DNA of 56,853 nt from positions 587,120 to 643,972 of the forward strand of contig CANKYZ010000002.1 of NCBI GenBank assembly GCA_947488325.1, read 5' to 3'. This document shows positions 19,262-26,916 of this stretch, in pieces (position 1 is the first letter of the stretch; every line of letters begins with the position of its first letter). The notes beneath the pieces are model-generated. The model saw only the letters and a list, made by a program, of their open reading frames with translations. It made no database searches and was not told the DNA's origin. Source of the stretch: an uncultured Erythrobacter sp. (GTDB lineage Bacteria > Pseudomonadota > Alphaproteobacteria > Sphingomonadales > Sphingomonadaceae). The position numbers and the translations under genes are program-made.

Positions 19262-19864
19262 TTAATCGTTCATCCGCGCGAGCCGTTCTCCCAGCGCGGT
19301 GCGGGCGGCCATAACATCGCGGGCGTTGTCGGCAAACAAGTAGTCGCGGATCGGGCGGTGAAGTTGGCGAAAAGCTTCAAATTGTGCAGCAAAGTCGCTA
19401 GCCATATCAGGCTTTGCCCCGCCATATCCCAATTCGCGCAGCAGCATCGCTTCATAGGCCACCATAGCCGCCAACCACCCGCGCGCCGATGGCGCATGGC
19501 AGATCGCAGTAAGCAATGCGCCAAGCGCGGAATAGAGTGTGGGATAGGGGCTGCGTTCAGGCAAAGTGCTGACAGTGAGCGCGCAGGCCCATTGGATCGC
19601 AGCGGCTGGCAGCGGCTCAGTCATCCAAGGCGCGCGGCTTTCGAGCAATTCAATCCGGGCAAACGGCAATTGGCTTTCGGATTTTGAGCGCAATTCCACG
19701 TCAACACAATTGCCCGGGATCATAACGGGTCGCAGTTGCCGCCCGCGCCCGCCTGCAACATAGCCCGCGACAAGGCCGTGCTGCTCCGTAAGCAGACGCG
19801 CGATTGCCGCCGTCTCTCCATGCGGGCGAGAGGCGATGAAAATGGCGGGTGAACGAAAATTCAT
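19262..19864 (-). CDS. recO: DNA repair protein RecO
   Basis: This 200-residue protein has the RecO OB-fold N-terminus (ASRPHGETAAIARLLTEQHG, about 12-31, then LVAGYVAGGRGRQLRPVMIPG), which binds single-stranded DNA and SSB. A helical C-terminal part with LLRELGYG follows. RecO works with RecR to load RecA on SSB-coated gaps. The protein is shorter than E. coli RecO (242) but typical for sphingomonads as I recall them. No C-terminal zinc-binding cysteines are visible. It sits between ubiK and leuB in a tight minus-strand operon (31 and 10 bp gaps). Confidence 0.9.
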   Translation of the reverse strand: MNFRSPAIFIASRPHGETAAIARLLTEQHGLVAGYVAGGRGRQLRPVMIPGNCVDVELRSKSESQLPFARIELLESRAPWMTEPLPAAAIQWACALTVSTLPERSPYPTLYSALGALLTAICHAPSARGWLAAMVAYEAMLLRELGYGGAKPDMASDFAAQFEAFRQLHRPIRDYLFADNARDVMAARTALGERLARMND

Positions 19865-19895
19865 ACGCGCCTATTCATCAGCGCGCCACACCGGC

Positions 19896-20147
19896 TTAGT
19901 TGCCGGTGAGTTTGGATTCCAACTCAGCGACTTTGGCTTCGAGAGCGTCGGCCTGTTCGCGCGCCTTTTGCGCCATTGCTTTGACTGTGTCGAATTCCTC
20001 GCGGGACACGAAGTCCATGCCGCCCATCGCTTCGCGCATACGCTCACGCGCACCCTCGCGGGCCTCGCGTGTCATGCCAGCCATGGTGCCAGCTGCGCTG
20101 TTTGCGAGTTTGACGAAGTCGGCGATGATTGGGTTTTCGCTTTGCAT
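19896..20147 (-). CDS. UbiK-like accessory factor (BMFP domain)
   Basis: The 83-residue protein has a short N-terminal helix (MQSENPIIADFVKLANSAAG) and a C-terminal coiled coil (SREEFDTVKAMAQKAREQAD, then ALEAKVAELESKL), the BMFP/YqiC layout. In enterobacteria the homologue UbiK assists the late steps of ubiquinone synthesis with UbiJ, forming trimers and perturbing membranes. In alphaproteobacteria the equivalent role is inferred. The gene lies 33 bp after tspO and 31 bp before recO. Confidence 0.82.
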   Translation of the reverse strand: MQSENPIIADFVKLANSAAGTMAGMTREAREGARERMREAMGGMDFVSREEFDTVKAMAQKAREQADALEAKVAELESKLTGN

Positions 20148-20180
20148 AAGACGCTATTTGGCGATGGCTTGCGTCATTGT

Positions 20181-20729
20181 CTAGAGCTCGATGCGCTCCA
20201 CTGCACCTTCTTCGACAACCTCGCTGCTGTCCGGGTTCAAGACGAAGAACTGATAGTTCAGAACGCTCGCGAAAATCAACCAAGCAAGATATGGCAAGAG
20301 CAGCAATCCAGCGCTGCGCCGAATGCTCCAGAAAACCGCGGTCATCGCCAACAAGGTGACGATTGTATAACCCAGCACATATAGTCCGCCGACTATATTC
20401 TGCATTCCGAAAAACACCGGAGTCCAAGCCAGATTACCGACAAAATGTAGTGCAAACACAATGATCGCCAATCCGCGGCCATAGGCACCCCACGCGCTGA
20501 CAACCAATGCCAGCGAAATTCCGATTATCACATAAAGAATGCCCCAAACGATCCCAAACGCAGCGGTAGGTGGAAAAATTTCAGGCTTTGTGAGATTCTG
20601 AAACCAAATGGTCTGAGGACTGCCAAATTGCCCTGCGGTAAATCCAAACAGAACGATCAACGGCACCAGAAACAGCGTCCAGCGGAAAAAGCTAGCGCGT
20701 AATTGCGCCTTGGAGGCCAGAAAATTCAT
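20181..20729 (-). CDS. tspO: TspO/MBR-family membrane protein
   Basis: I take the ATG at 20729, with GGGAG eight bases upstream, rather than the 14-codon longer frame. The 182-residue protein has five predicted transmembrane helices and the family signatures: KPEIFPPTAAFGIVWGILYV in the loop 1/helix 2 region and ALHFVGNLAWTPVFFG in helix 3. TspO proteins bind porphyrins and sterol-like ligands; in Rhodobacter TspO affects tetrapyrrole-linked gene control. Bacterial TspO is usually about 150-180 residues. It heads the run tspO-ubiK-recO-leuB. Confidence 0.92.
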   Translation of the reverse strand: MNFLASKAQLRASFFRWTLFLVPLIVLFGFTAGQFGSPQTIWFQNLTKPEIFPPTAAFGIVWGILYVIIGISLALVVSAWGAYGRGLAIIVFALHFVGNLAWTPVFFGMQNIVGGLYVLGYTIVTLLAMTAVFWSIRRSAGLLLLPYLAWLIFASVLNYQFFVLNPDSSEVVEEGAVERIEL

Positions 20730-20890
20730 CACTTCTCCCGCTTGGCAAAGGTGCCAATGCACTTGCCGCAAACCCGCATGCCTTCAACTAAGCGATTCGC
20801 AGCTGAACCGCGCGTTGACCCGATACACGAGCGAATCCAGAGCGCCAATCTCCCAGCTGGGTTATGATGCAAGCTGACGCATTTCGAGGC

Positions 20891-20916
20891 AATTTCGTCG
20901 CAGAATCGACGAAATT
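20891..20916. promoter_or_regulatory. Perfect inverted repeat upstream of tspO
   Basis: AATTTCGTCG (20891-20900) and CGACGAAATT (20907-20916) form a perfect 10-bp palindrome around CAGAAT. It lies in the 350-bp gap between tspO (starts 20729, minus) and the Cys-repeat lipoprotein (starts 21076, plus). It could be an operator serving one or both genes, or a hairpin; no long T-run follows on either side. Apart from this I see nothing else in the gap. Confidence 0.6.
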
Positions 20917-21075
20917 GAAATAAGATCATGTGCGGTTTGGAATGATTGTGATAGCTTCGCCACATTCTTGCCGTGATTCGGGGCGCAATGCGGCAGGAAC
21001 TATCCACTCGCGCCTCACCTTACCAACTGGGATCGCGGTTTTTTTGACCGAACTTCCAATGAGGGGAACGATTTA

Positions 21076-21360
21076 ATGAAAAAGACCAACTTTGCATCAA
21101 TGCTCGCTGTCGCTGGCGGTCTTGCTGTTGCAACTGCTGCTTGTTCAGCTCCTGCTGACGAAGCTGATACATCCGCTGATACCACTGCAGTCGCTAATTG
21201 CGCTGGCGGCTGCTGTGCCGCTGGTGGCTGCTGTGCAGCTGCTGAAGGTTGCTGTGCAGCTGGTGGTTGCTGTGCCGCTGCTGAAGGCTGCTGTGCAGCT
21301 GCTGGCTGCTGTGCAGCTGAAGGCTGCTGTGCGGCTGAAGGCTGCTGCGGCGCCGCGTAA
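21076..21360 (+). CDS. Small lipoprotein built of Cys-Cys-Ala-Ala repeats
   Basis: The 94-residue product starts with Lys-Lys and a hydrophobic stretch ending ATAACSA, a lipoprotein signal with Cys23 as the likely lipidated residue. A short acidic linker (ADEADTSADTTA) follows. Residues 41-94 consist almost only of Gly, Cys, Ala and Glu: one single Cys and then eight CC pairs spaced by AAGG, AAAEG, AAAG or AAEG. That makes 18 Cys in all. The design suggests a surface or periplasmic metal-binding (Cu, Zn, Cd) or redox polymer, similar in composition to a metallothionein but without its CxC pattern. I know no named family. Three reading frames stay open here because of the GCT/GCA-rich repeat; this one has AGGGGAACG upstream, a signal sequence and its own terminator. 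Confidence 0.85.
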   Translation: MKKTNFASMLAVAGGLAVATAACSAPADEADTSADTTAVANCAGGCCAAGGCCAAAEGCCAAGGCCAAAEGCCAAAGCCAAEGCCAAEGCCGAA

Positions 21361-21385
21361 GCTTCACGCATTAGCGTAATGCTCT

Positions 21386-21421
21386 CGGCCGGTGGCAGCT
21401 TAGGTTGCCACCGGCCGTTTT
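21386..21421 (+). terminator. Intrinsic terminator of the Cys-repeat lipoprotein
   Basis: CGGCCGGTGGCAGC (21386-21399) pairs with GTTGCCACCGGCCG (21404-21417) and is followed by TTTTGCGTTT. The stem is 13-14 bp and GC-rich. It lies 26 bp after the lipoprotein stop. Confidence 0.9.
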
Positions 21422-21525
21422 GCGTTTGGCTTCCCTAAGATTGCCTGATCCGCTCCAAATCATACCAGCTAGCTCCGTCAAATTGTTCTGTAACTTTGAG
21501 AGCGGATCGCTAGAACACACCTATT

Positions 21526-22209
21526 ATGACATCAGCTACAACGACTTCTGCTCCAATGACGCCCGTCCAAGCAGCTCACACCGTCATTGAGACTATAACT
21601 CAGATGGCACAGGAACAGCGGCCATTGATGCTGCGCGTGGTTCCCGAAGACGGCGCCAAATTCTGGACCCATTATCCCAAAGCCGATGCGCGCGATGAGT
21701 ATTGCAAATCACGCTGGTATTATCACGTCCACGCCCCCGGTGATCGTGACCCGGATGAGCACGGCCATTTTCACCTATTCCTGCATCGCACCCAATTGCC
21801 CGAAGGGTTGGAGCCCAAAGTCTGGCCACCACAAGGCGAGGATGCAAAGGCGCATGTGACGCATCTGGTCACGCTGTCGATCGACACGCTGGGTATTCCG
21901 CGCAGCTGGTTCACCGTGAACCGCTTTGTGACCAACGAATTCCTCTATCCTGCCGAAACGATGATTGAGCATTTGCCCGATTTCAACGTCAATCACACAG
22001 AGCAAGATGACTGCGTGAACCGCTTTGTCACCGCAATGGTCGCGCTTTACCGCGAAGAAATTGCGGAGCTTTTACGCATCCGCGATGAACGCCACGCAGA
22101 GCTTGTCTCCGAACATGGCGATGACGCCTATGAAAAGGCAAGCGGCGCGGACGTGCTGTCTTCGATCCCGATTGATCTGGACGCCAAGATAGGGTCGATG
22201 GAGCTTTAG
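21526..22209 (+). CDS. Conserved protein of unknown function (DUF6969-like)
   Basis: The 227-residue protein has no signal peptide or membrane helix. It contains FWTHYPKADARDEYCKSRWY and HGHFHLFLHRTQLP, the latter a run of His residues that could bind a metal. A further conserved-looking region is PRSWFTVNRFVTNEFLYPAE (about 127-146). From memory it resembles the family named DUF6969, but I cannot verify that. The start at 21526 has no visible ribosome binding site; another ATG is ten codons on. It seems to be transcribed alone. A cytoplasmic enzyme-like fold is the most I can say. Confidence 0.75.
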   Translation: MTSATTTSAPMTPVQAAHTVIETITQMAQEQRPLMLRVVPEDGAKFWTHYPKADARDEYCKSRWYYHVHAPGDRDPDEHGHFHLFLHRTQLPEGLEPKVWPPQGEDAKAHVTHLVTLSIDTLGIPRSWFTVNRFVTNEFLYPAETMIEHLPDFNVNHTEQDDCVNRFVTAMVALYREEIAELLRIRDERHAELVSEHGDDAYEKASGADVLSSIPIDLDAKIGSMEL

Positions 22210-22214
22210 TCTTC

Positions 22215-22306
22215 TCACACCTTCCGGCGTGCGATTTCCGCGCTCATGCGACCTGAAGGTCACGTCGCTGCGGGCGTCCAGTCGGGCTTATGACCCTGTG
22301 GGTCGA
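22215..22306 (+). repeat. Dispersed intergenic repeat, copy D (left-half type)
   Basis: This gap contains GACCTGAAGGTCACGTCGCT, GCGTCCAGTCGGGCTT and ATGACCCTGTGGGTCGAG in the same order as CGGCCTAAGGGCCGCGTCGC, GCTCGGTCGGGCTT and CGGACCCTAGCGGGCCCGA in copy B (23758-23821). Each block is itself a short hairpin, and base changes tend to keep the pairing. It lacks the GAGGATTTCGCACC right end. Confidence 0.6.
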
Positions 22307-22307
22307 G

Positions 22308-23090
22308 CTATTTGATTTGGGCTCTTACCGCACTGATCAGGAACTCGACGTTCCCTTGAGGCCCCGTTATGGGGCTTTCAACTATTCCTTCAATATCCCA
22401 TCCAAGGCCTTCTAACCACTCACGAACTTCGCCGCACACACGTTCGCGAAGGGCAGGATCGCGGACGACGCCGCCTTTGCCGACTTCTTGCTTCTCAACC
22501 TCAAATTGCGGTTTAATCAGCGCGACCAAACGGCATTCGCGCGCTGCCAGTTCCAGCGGCCGTTCTAGCACTTTGGAAAGCCCGATAAAGCTCGCATCGC
22601 AAACCACCCAGTTACACGGGCGGCTAATGTGTCCCTTTGTCAGGATACGCGCACTGGTTTGCTCCAGCACGGTAACCCGGCTGTCTTGCCGTATCTTCCA
22701 AGCCAGCTGATTGGTCCCGCTATCGACCGCAAAGACGTGTTCTGCCCCGTGTGTCAGCAAGACATCGGTAAAGCCGCCGGTTGAACTACCAATGTCCATT
22801 GCCACCGCGCCTTTTGTATCCAGAGCAAAGTGTTCGATCGCATGCGCCAGTTTTATCCCACCGCGGCTGACCCACGGATGATCACGCCCACGCACATCAA
22901 GCTGCGCATCTTCGAGAATTTGTTGACCGGGTTTCTCCACCTTAGCCTCCCCTGCGAACACCACCCCTGCCATAATCAGCGCCTGAGCACGCGTGCGACT
23001 TTCCGCCAGCTCTCGTTCAACGAGCAGGTGGTCAACGCGCTTTTTCTTTGGTTTCACGCTTTTTTTGGGGTGAGGATTTGAATTGGCCAT
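22308..23090 (-). CDS. tlyA: TlyA-family rRNA 2'-O-methyltransferase (hemolysin A family)
   Basis: The ATG at 23090 (MANSNPHPKK) is preferred; the ATG at 23126 would overlap the divergent gene. The 260-residue protein has an S4 RNA-binding domain (RVDHLLVERELAESRTRAQA onward, about residues 20-75). An FtsJ-like Rossmann methyltransferase follows, with the SAM motif MDIGSSTGGFTDVLL (near 100). The catalytic K-D-K-E residues are plausible but not all placed by eye. TlyA of mycobacteria methylates 16S C1409 and 23S C1920 and makes ribosomes sensitive to capreomycin; shorter homologues modify only 23S rRNA. The old name hemolysin A is a misnomer. Confidence 0.9.
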   Translation of the reverse strand: MANSNPHPKKSVKPKKKRVDHLLVERELAESRTRAQALIMAGVVFAGEAKVEKPGQQILEDAQLDVRGRDHPWVSRGGIKLAHAIEHFALDTKGAVAMDIGSSTGGFTDVLLTHGAEHVFAVDSGTNQLAWKIRQDSRVTVLEQTSARILTKGHISRPCNWVVCDASFIGLSKVLERPLELAARECRLVALIKPQFEVEKQEVGKGGVVRDPALRERVCGEVREWLEGLGWDIEGIVESPITGPQGNVEFLISAVRAQIK

Positions 23091-23124
23091 GGACCCTTGT
23101 GCCGATAGCGCGCATTTAGACGTC

Positions 23125-23700
23125 ATGAAAGCGATCTACTTATATACAGCTGGCGCGCTCGCCGTGACCTTTAGCCTTGCCGCCTGCGTTTCTTCACCGG
23201 AACTCCCGCCAGCGCCGCCAGTTGTGGTGGCACCTACCCCGACGCCAACCCCCGCGCCGCCACCTCCACCGCCTGTTGTGCAAGAGCCGGTATATGACAG
23301 CTACCTTGACGCGCCGCAGACGCCGGGAACTTGGACCTATAATAATGATCGTACGGGCCAAATGGCAGTTTACGGCACTGATGGGAGGCCACCTGAATTT
23401 ATCGTGCGCTGTACCGGTCAGGGCACCGCTCTCTTAAGAGCTACAACTGAATTCCCCACCGCCAGCCGCGCAATGAACATTATAACGGAGACTGTCTCCC
23501 GCAACCTCACTGCTGACCCACTGCCAACAGCAGACCCATTGGCAGCGAGGATGGTTGCAGTCAGTCTTGACTCGCGCGACCCGCTGCTGGACGCAATGGC
23601 GATCACCAAAGGGCGTTTTGCCGTCGGAGTAGAAGGCGAACGCACGCTCTATTTGCCTGCATGGGTAGAGATCAGCCGCGTGATTGAGGATTGCCGGTAA
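23125..23700 (+). CDS. Proline-rich lipoprotein of unknown function
   Basis: The start is the ATG at 23125, which opens a lipoprotein signal (LAVTFSLAAC, Cys21). A flexible proline spacer (PPAPPVVVAPTPTPTPAPPP) follows, suitable for spanning part of the periplasm. The globular C-terminal 130 residues include WTYNNDRTGQMAVYG and IVRCTGQGTALLR, and a Cys near the C-terminus (IEDCR) could pair with the one in VRCTG. The pattern is common among sphingomonad envelope proteins, but I cannot name the family. It is divergent from tlyA with a 34-bp gap. Confidence 0.85.
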   Translation: MKAIYLYTAGALAVTFSLAACVSSPELPPAPPVVVAPTPTPTPAPPPPPPVVQEPVYDSYLDAPQTPGTWTYNNDRTGQMAVYGTDGRPPEFIVRCTGQGTALLRATTEFPTASRAMNIITETVSRNLTADPLPTADPLAARMVAVSLDSRDPLLDAMAITKGRFAVGVEGERTLYLPAWVEISRVIEDCR

Positions 23701-23711
23701 GAAGAGTTGGG

Positions 23712-23940
23712 TTTTTTGTTTACGCATCGCATCCGCGACGTGAGATCCTCGCTAACACGGCCTAAGGGCCGCGTCGCCACAGACGCTCGGTCGGGCTTGC
23801 GGACCCTAGCGGGCCCGAACCATTCTTACATACCGGCTGGCTTGGTGGCGGAGCTCGGTCGCGCAGTGACCGCAAGGGCGATTGCCCATCCGCAATGCCG
23901 AAGGCGCGAGGATTTCACACCCAGGACGGGGTGCGGCTGA
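23712..23940 (+). repeat. Dispersed intergenic repeat, copy B (full length)
   Basis: It begins TTTTTGTTTACGCATCGCATCCGCG and ends GAGGATTTCACACCCAGGA followed by CGGGGTGCGG, matching both ends of copy A. The interior carries short self-complementary blocks, among them GGCCTAAGGGCC and GGACCCTAGCGGGCCC. It also shares GACCGCAAGGGCG and a CCGCCCGCA-like segment with copy A. No coding potential. Confidence 0.65.
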
Positions 23941-23954
23941 TCAATCACTCAACA

Positions 23955-23990
23955 AAAAAGGGCAGTTCCGCCACTCGCGGAACTGCCCTT
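23955..23990 (-). terminator. Strong intrinsic terminator for the 24046 minigene transcript
   Basis: GGGCAGTTCCGC (23960-23971) and GCGGAACTGCCC (23977-23988) form a perfect 12-bp stem with a 5-nt loop. On the minus strand it is followed by TTTTTTGTTGAG, the form of a rho-independent terminator. On the plus strand only three T follow, so it is directed at minus-strand transcripts. Confidence 0.9.
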
Positions 23991-24045
23991 TCATGGTCAG
24001 CGGCCGGAAGTGCCGCTCACGAAACCTTACTCGGTAAGGAGAACG

Positions 24046-24102
24046 TTACCGAATATGCTCCGTAGGGATCTTCACCGACCTCGCTACTGAACCATGAGAC
24101 AT
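24046..24102 (-). CDS. 18-codon minigene with near-ideal ribosome binding site
   Basis: On the minus strand AAAGGAGGTGATCC (24104-24117), an almost complete complement of the 16S rRNA 3' end, stands directly before ATG at 24102. The frame encodes MSHGSVARSVKIPTEHIR and stops at TAA (24046-24048). The stop lies inside a small hairpin, CGGTAA with TTACCG (24032-24051). A second hairpin (GCGGCACTTCCGGCCGC) and the strong terminator at 23955-23990 follow. No longer gene exists in the stretch 23941-24436. It is therefore an independent short transcript that either makes a tiny peptide or is a small RNA with a ribosome-binding segment. The peptide is basic and not hydrophobic, unlike type I toxins. 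Function unknown. Confidence 0.6.
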   Translation of the reverse strand: MSHGSVARSVKIPTEHIR

Positions 24103-24436
24103 CGGATCACCTCCTTTCGCGCTTAAAAGCCAAGACCGCGCCGTATCATCGGGGGTCAAGAGCACCGATCACCGCCGCTCCCACCTGTATTTGTGAATCA
24201 AACAGCTTGCCTGCACAAGTCTTGAATAATTGTTTTCCCACGTCATACTCGCGCGTCCCAATGGCATCAGAGACTACCATTACGCTTAAGGGAAGCCTTG
24301 GGCGTCTTTGATTCTGGCCATATGGAATCGTTGGAATCCAACGTCGCTGTGGAAATTAACAAAGGAATCGTATCGATCGATCACTCTGAAACACAGAGCT
24401 TGCCCTGATTTGCGCACCCCAGTATTCGGCCTTGTT

Positions 24437-25516
24437 ATGCAATTTGAGACAATCCCGCACCCCTCGCCCACGCTCGACGCAGTGCGTGAAGCCGCAATCG
24501 CTGATCCCGGCTTCGGAACGGTCTTTACCGATCACATGGTCACCATTGATTATGATGAGGCAAAAGGTGGTTGGCATTCCGCGCGCATTGGCCCGCGCGA
24601 GGCGATCCCGCTCGATCCGGCGGCCAGCGTGCTGCATTACGCGCAGGAGATTTTTGAAGGGATGAAGGCCTTCACCCATGCCAATGGGGGGCTCGCAATG
24701 TTTCGGCCAGGGGCAAATGCACAACGTTTCAACGCCAGCGCAAGGCGCATGTCGATGCCTGAAATCCCGGAGGAACTGTTCCTCGAAGCCGTGAGTCTAG
24801 CGGTCAAGACCGATGCCAAGTGGATGCCCGCTATCGAAGGGGGCTCGCTCTATATCCGCCCCTTCATGTTCGCATCCGAAGCTTTCCTGGGTGTACGTCC
24901 GGCAAAGGAATACAAATTCGTCGTAATCCTCGTATCATCGGGCGATTACTTCAAAGGCGGCGTGAATCCAGTTAAGATCTGGGTTAGCCAAGATTATGTG
25001 CGCGCCGCTCCGGGTGGAACCGGCGCAGCCAAAACCGGCGGAAACTACGCTGCCAGCCTCGTGCCCCAAGCAGAAGCAATCTCCAAAGGCTGCGATCAGG
25101 TCGTGTTCCTTGATGCTGTTGAGAAGAAGTGGGTCGAAGAGCTGGGCGGAATGAACCTGTTCTTTGTCCGCCGCGATGGCAGCGTCATCACACCCCCTCT
25201 AACCGGCACAATCCTGCCCGGCATCACCCGCGACAGCCTGATCGCGATGCTACGCGAGGAAGGTTTGGAAGTGCGCGAAGAGCCCTACTCCATCGGCCAA
25301 TGGCGCGCCGAGGCAGAAAGCGGCGAACTGCTTGAGACCTTGGCCTGCGGAACGGCTGCGGTCGTGACGCCGGTTGGAACAGTCGCTTCACCCGATGGCG
25401 AGTTCACCATCGGCACCGGCGGCATCGGTCAAATGGCGAACAAGATGCGCGAAAAACTCACCGGTCTGCAGCAAGGCCAGGTTGAGGACAAACATGGCTG
25501 GGTGATGCGGGTGTGA
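24437..25516 (+). CDS. ilvE: Branched-chain amino acid aminotransferase
   Basis: The ATG at 24437 gives 359 residues, the usual length for the IlvE II group; the open frame extends upstream to 24308 but that extension is not conserved-looking. This PLP fold-type IV enzyme makes valine, leucine and isoleucine from their 2-oxo acids with glutamate. The PLP lysine lies in GGNYAASLVPQAEA region context (AKTGGNYAAS, near residue 200). The motif EELGGMNLFFV (near 236) and the region LTGTILPGITRDS (about 257-269) are typical. No clear ribosome binding site precedes the ATG, so the message could be leaderless. It begins a plus-strand chain with 25520, trhO and a GST gene. Confidence 0.94.
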   Translation: MQFETIPHPSPTLDAVREAAIADPGFGTVFTDHMVTIDYDEAKGGWHSARIGPREAIPLDPAASVLHYAQEIFEGMKAFTHANGGLAMFRPGANAQRFNASARRMSMPEIPEELFLEAVSLAVKTDAKWMPAIEGGSLYIRPFMFASEAFLGVRPAKEYKFVVILVSSGDYFKGGVNPVKIWVSQDYVRAAPGGTGAAKTGGNYAASLVPQAEAISKGCDQVVFLDAVEKKWVEELGGMNLFFVRRDGSVITPPLTGTILPGITRDSLIAMLREEGLEVREEPYSIGQWRAEAESGELLETLACGTAAVVTPVGTVASPDGEFTIGTGGIGQMANKMREKLTGLQQGQVEDKHGWVMRV

Positions 25517-25519
25517 GCT

Positions 25520-25876
25520 ATGAGTGATCCGTTCGCTCCCACAATTGTTGACCGTGTAAAACAAGCGGCTTTGTTGCTAATCGTCCTCGGCGTTATCGCA
25601 ACGGTGGGATTGTTCTTCGTGACTGTCGCACAATCCGGCGAGCAACCCGTTGCGCATGAGCGCATGACCATAGTCGGATTTGGAATGGGGTCCGGTTACA
25701 ACGGATCACAACCGCTTGTTCGCGCTCAAGACGCACAGGGATTGGAGCATCCGGTCCCTGCACCGTCAGATATTGGCACATCCTGCTCAATTGGTGATGA
25801 TATTGCTATCATCCGTCAGGGCTTGAATTTGCGTGTGGGACCAGAGGTATGCAACCTCTCGCCGGTAGAGCAATGA
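25520..25876 (+). CDS. Single-pass membrane protein of unknown function
   Basis: The 118-residue protein has one hydrophobic helix at residues 15-36 ([20 protein letters not shown]) with a short cytoplasmic N-terminus. A mainly extracytoplasmic C-terminal part follows that carries two Cys (GTSCSIGDD and EVCNLSP), which could form a disulfide. I do not recognise the family. It begins three bases after the ilvE stop, and its last codon overlaps the trhO start by ATGA, so it is translated with its neighbours. Confidence 0.75.
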   Translation: MSDPFAPTIVDRVKQAALLLIVLGVIATVGLFFVTVAQSGEQPVAHERMTIVGFGMGSGYNGSQPLVRAQDAQGLEHPVPAPSDIGTSCSIGDDIAIIRQGLNLRVGPEVCNLSPVEQ

Positions 25877-26916
25877 CACGGGAAACCCCCATCCAAGTCG
25901 CCGCACTCTATCGGTTTGCTCCGTTCGATGATCCAGCGGTGCTCAAAGACCCGTTACAGGCAGTCTGCGATGCGGCGGGTATTTGCGGCACGATCCTGAT
26001 CGCACCAGAGGGTTTGAACGGCACGATAGCTGGACCGGCAGAAGGCATTTCTGCGGTGCTCGGCCATATCCGCACTCTGCCGGATTGCGACACATTTGAT
26101 GTGAAATATTCGCACGCCGAAAAAATGCCGTTTCGCCGCATGAAGGTTCGGTTGAAGCGTGAGATTGTAACCATGGGCGAGCCCGGTATCGATCCCCGCG
26201 CTAGCGTTGGTCGCTATGTCGATCCGCAAGACTGGAACGCGCTGATATCCGATCCTGACACTATCGTGATCGACACGCGCAATGATTACGAGGTTTCTAT
26301 AGGTCAATTCGAAGGCGCGATTGACCCACAAACGGCCAGTTTCCGCGACTTTCCCAAGTGGTTCCGTGACCGACGCGCAGAATTGCTGGGCCAAGGCAAG
26401 AGGCCCAAGGTTGCGATGTATTGCACCGGCGGGATTCGCTGCGAGAAATCGACCAGTTTCCTACGTTCCGAAGGGGTCGAAGACGTCTTCCACCTCAAAG
26501 GTGGTATTCTGAAATATCTCGAAAATGTGCCCAAAGACGAAAGCTTGTGGCATGGCGAATGCTTCGTTTTTGATCAGCGCGTATCGGTGAAACACGGGCT
26601 GGAGCTTGGATCGTACGGGCAGTGCTTTGCCTGCCGTCAGCCGCTTAGCGCGGAAGAAATGGCCTCTCCCGATTATTCTGAGGGGATCAGCTGCCCGCAT
26701 TGCATCGCCGATCGCGATGACGAACAGCGCGCCCGCTATGCCGAACGGCAAAAGCAGCAAAGATTGGCAAAGCAACGCGGCGAGGCGCATATTGGCGCTG
26801 CTGCTATGGTTGCGGCAAAAGGTGCGACGCAAGGTGGATTGAAACTGCACGATGGAGGCTGGGAAGCGAACTTCCCAGCAGGCCTCACCCCGGAAGCGCC
26901 CGAAAACGGCGAATGA
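25873..26916 (+). CDS. trhO: tRNA uridine(34) hydroxylase TrhO (rhodanese-like)
   Basis: The start is the ATG at 25873 that overlaps the previous stop (ATGA). The 347-residue protein matches TrhO/YceA, which makes 5-hydroxyuridine at tRNA wobble position 34 with molecular oxygen. An N-terminal UPF0176 domain ([15 protein letters not shown]) is followed by a rhodanese domain with the active-site loop [12 protein letters not shown] (Cys near 180). A C-terminal zinc-like set of cysteines, CFACRQPLS and CPHC, comes next. The last 60 residues are charged and less conserved. Its ATGA overlaps with both neighbours point to translational coupling. Confidence 0.93.
   Translation: MTRETPIQVAALYRFAPFDDPAVLKDPLQAVCDAAGICGTILIAPEGLNGTIAGPAEGISAVLGHIRTLPDCDTFDVKYSHAEKMPFRRMKVRLKREIVTMGEPGIDPRASVGRYVDPQDWNALISDPDTIVIDTRNDYEVSIGQFEGAIDPQTASFRDFPKWFRDRRAELLGQGKRPKVAMYCTGGIRCEKSTSFLRSEGVEDVFHLKGGILKYLENVPKDESLWHGECFVFDQRVSVKHGLELGSYGQCFACRQPLSAEEMASPDYSEGISCPHCIADRDDEQRARYAERQKQQRLAKQRGEAHIGAAAMVAAKGATQGGLKLHDGGWEANFPAGLTPEAPENGE

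Noticed and set aside
21015..21379. Other open frames over the Cys-repeat gene, including an Ala/Gln/Pro-rich minus frame
   Set aside because: A GCT/GCA-rich repeat keeps several frames open; only the 21076 frame has ribosome binding site, lipobox and terminator in place.
24104..24117. Plus-strand GGATCACCTCCTTT looks like the 3' end of a 16S rRNA gene
   Set aside because: No other 16S sequence precedes it; on the minus strand it is simply a very strong Shine-Dalgarno sequence for the minigene.
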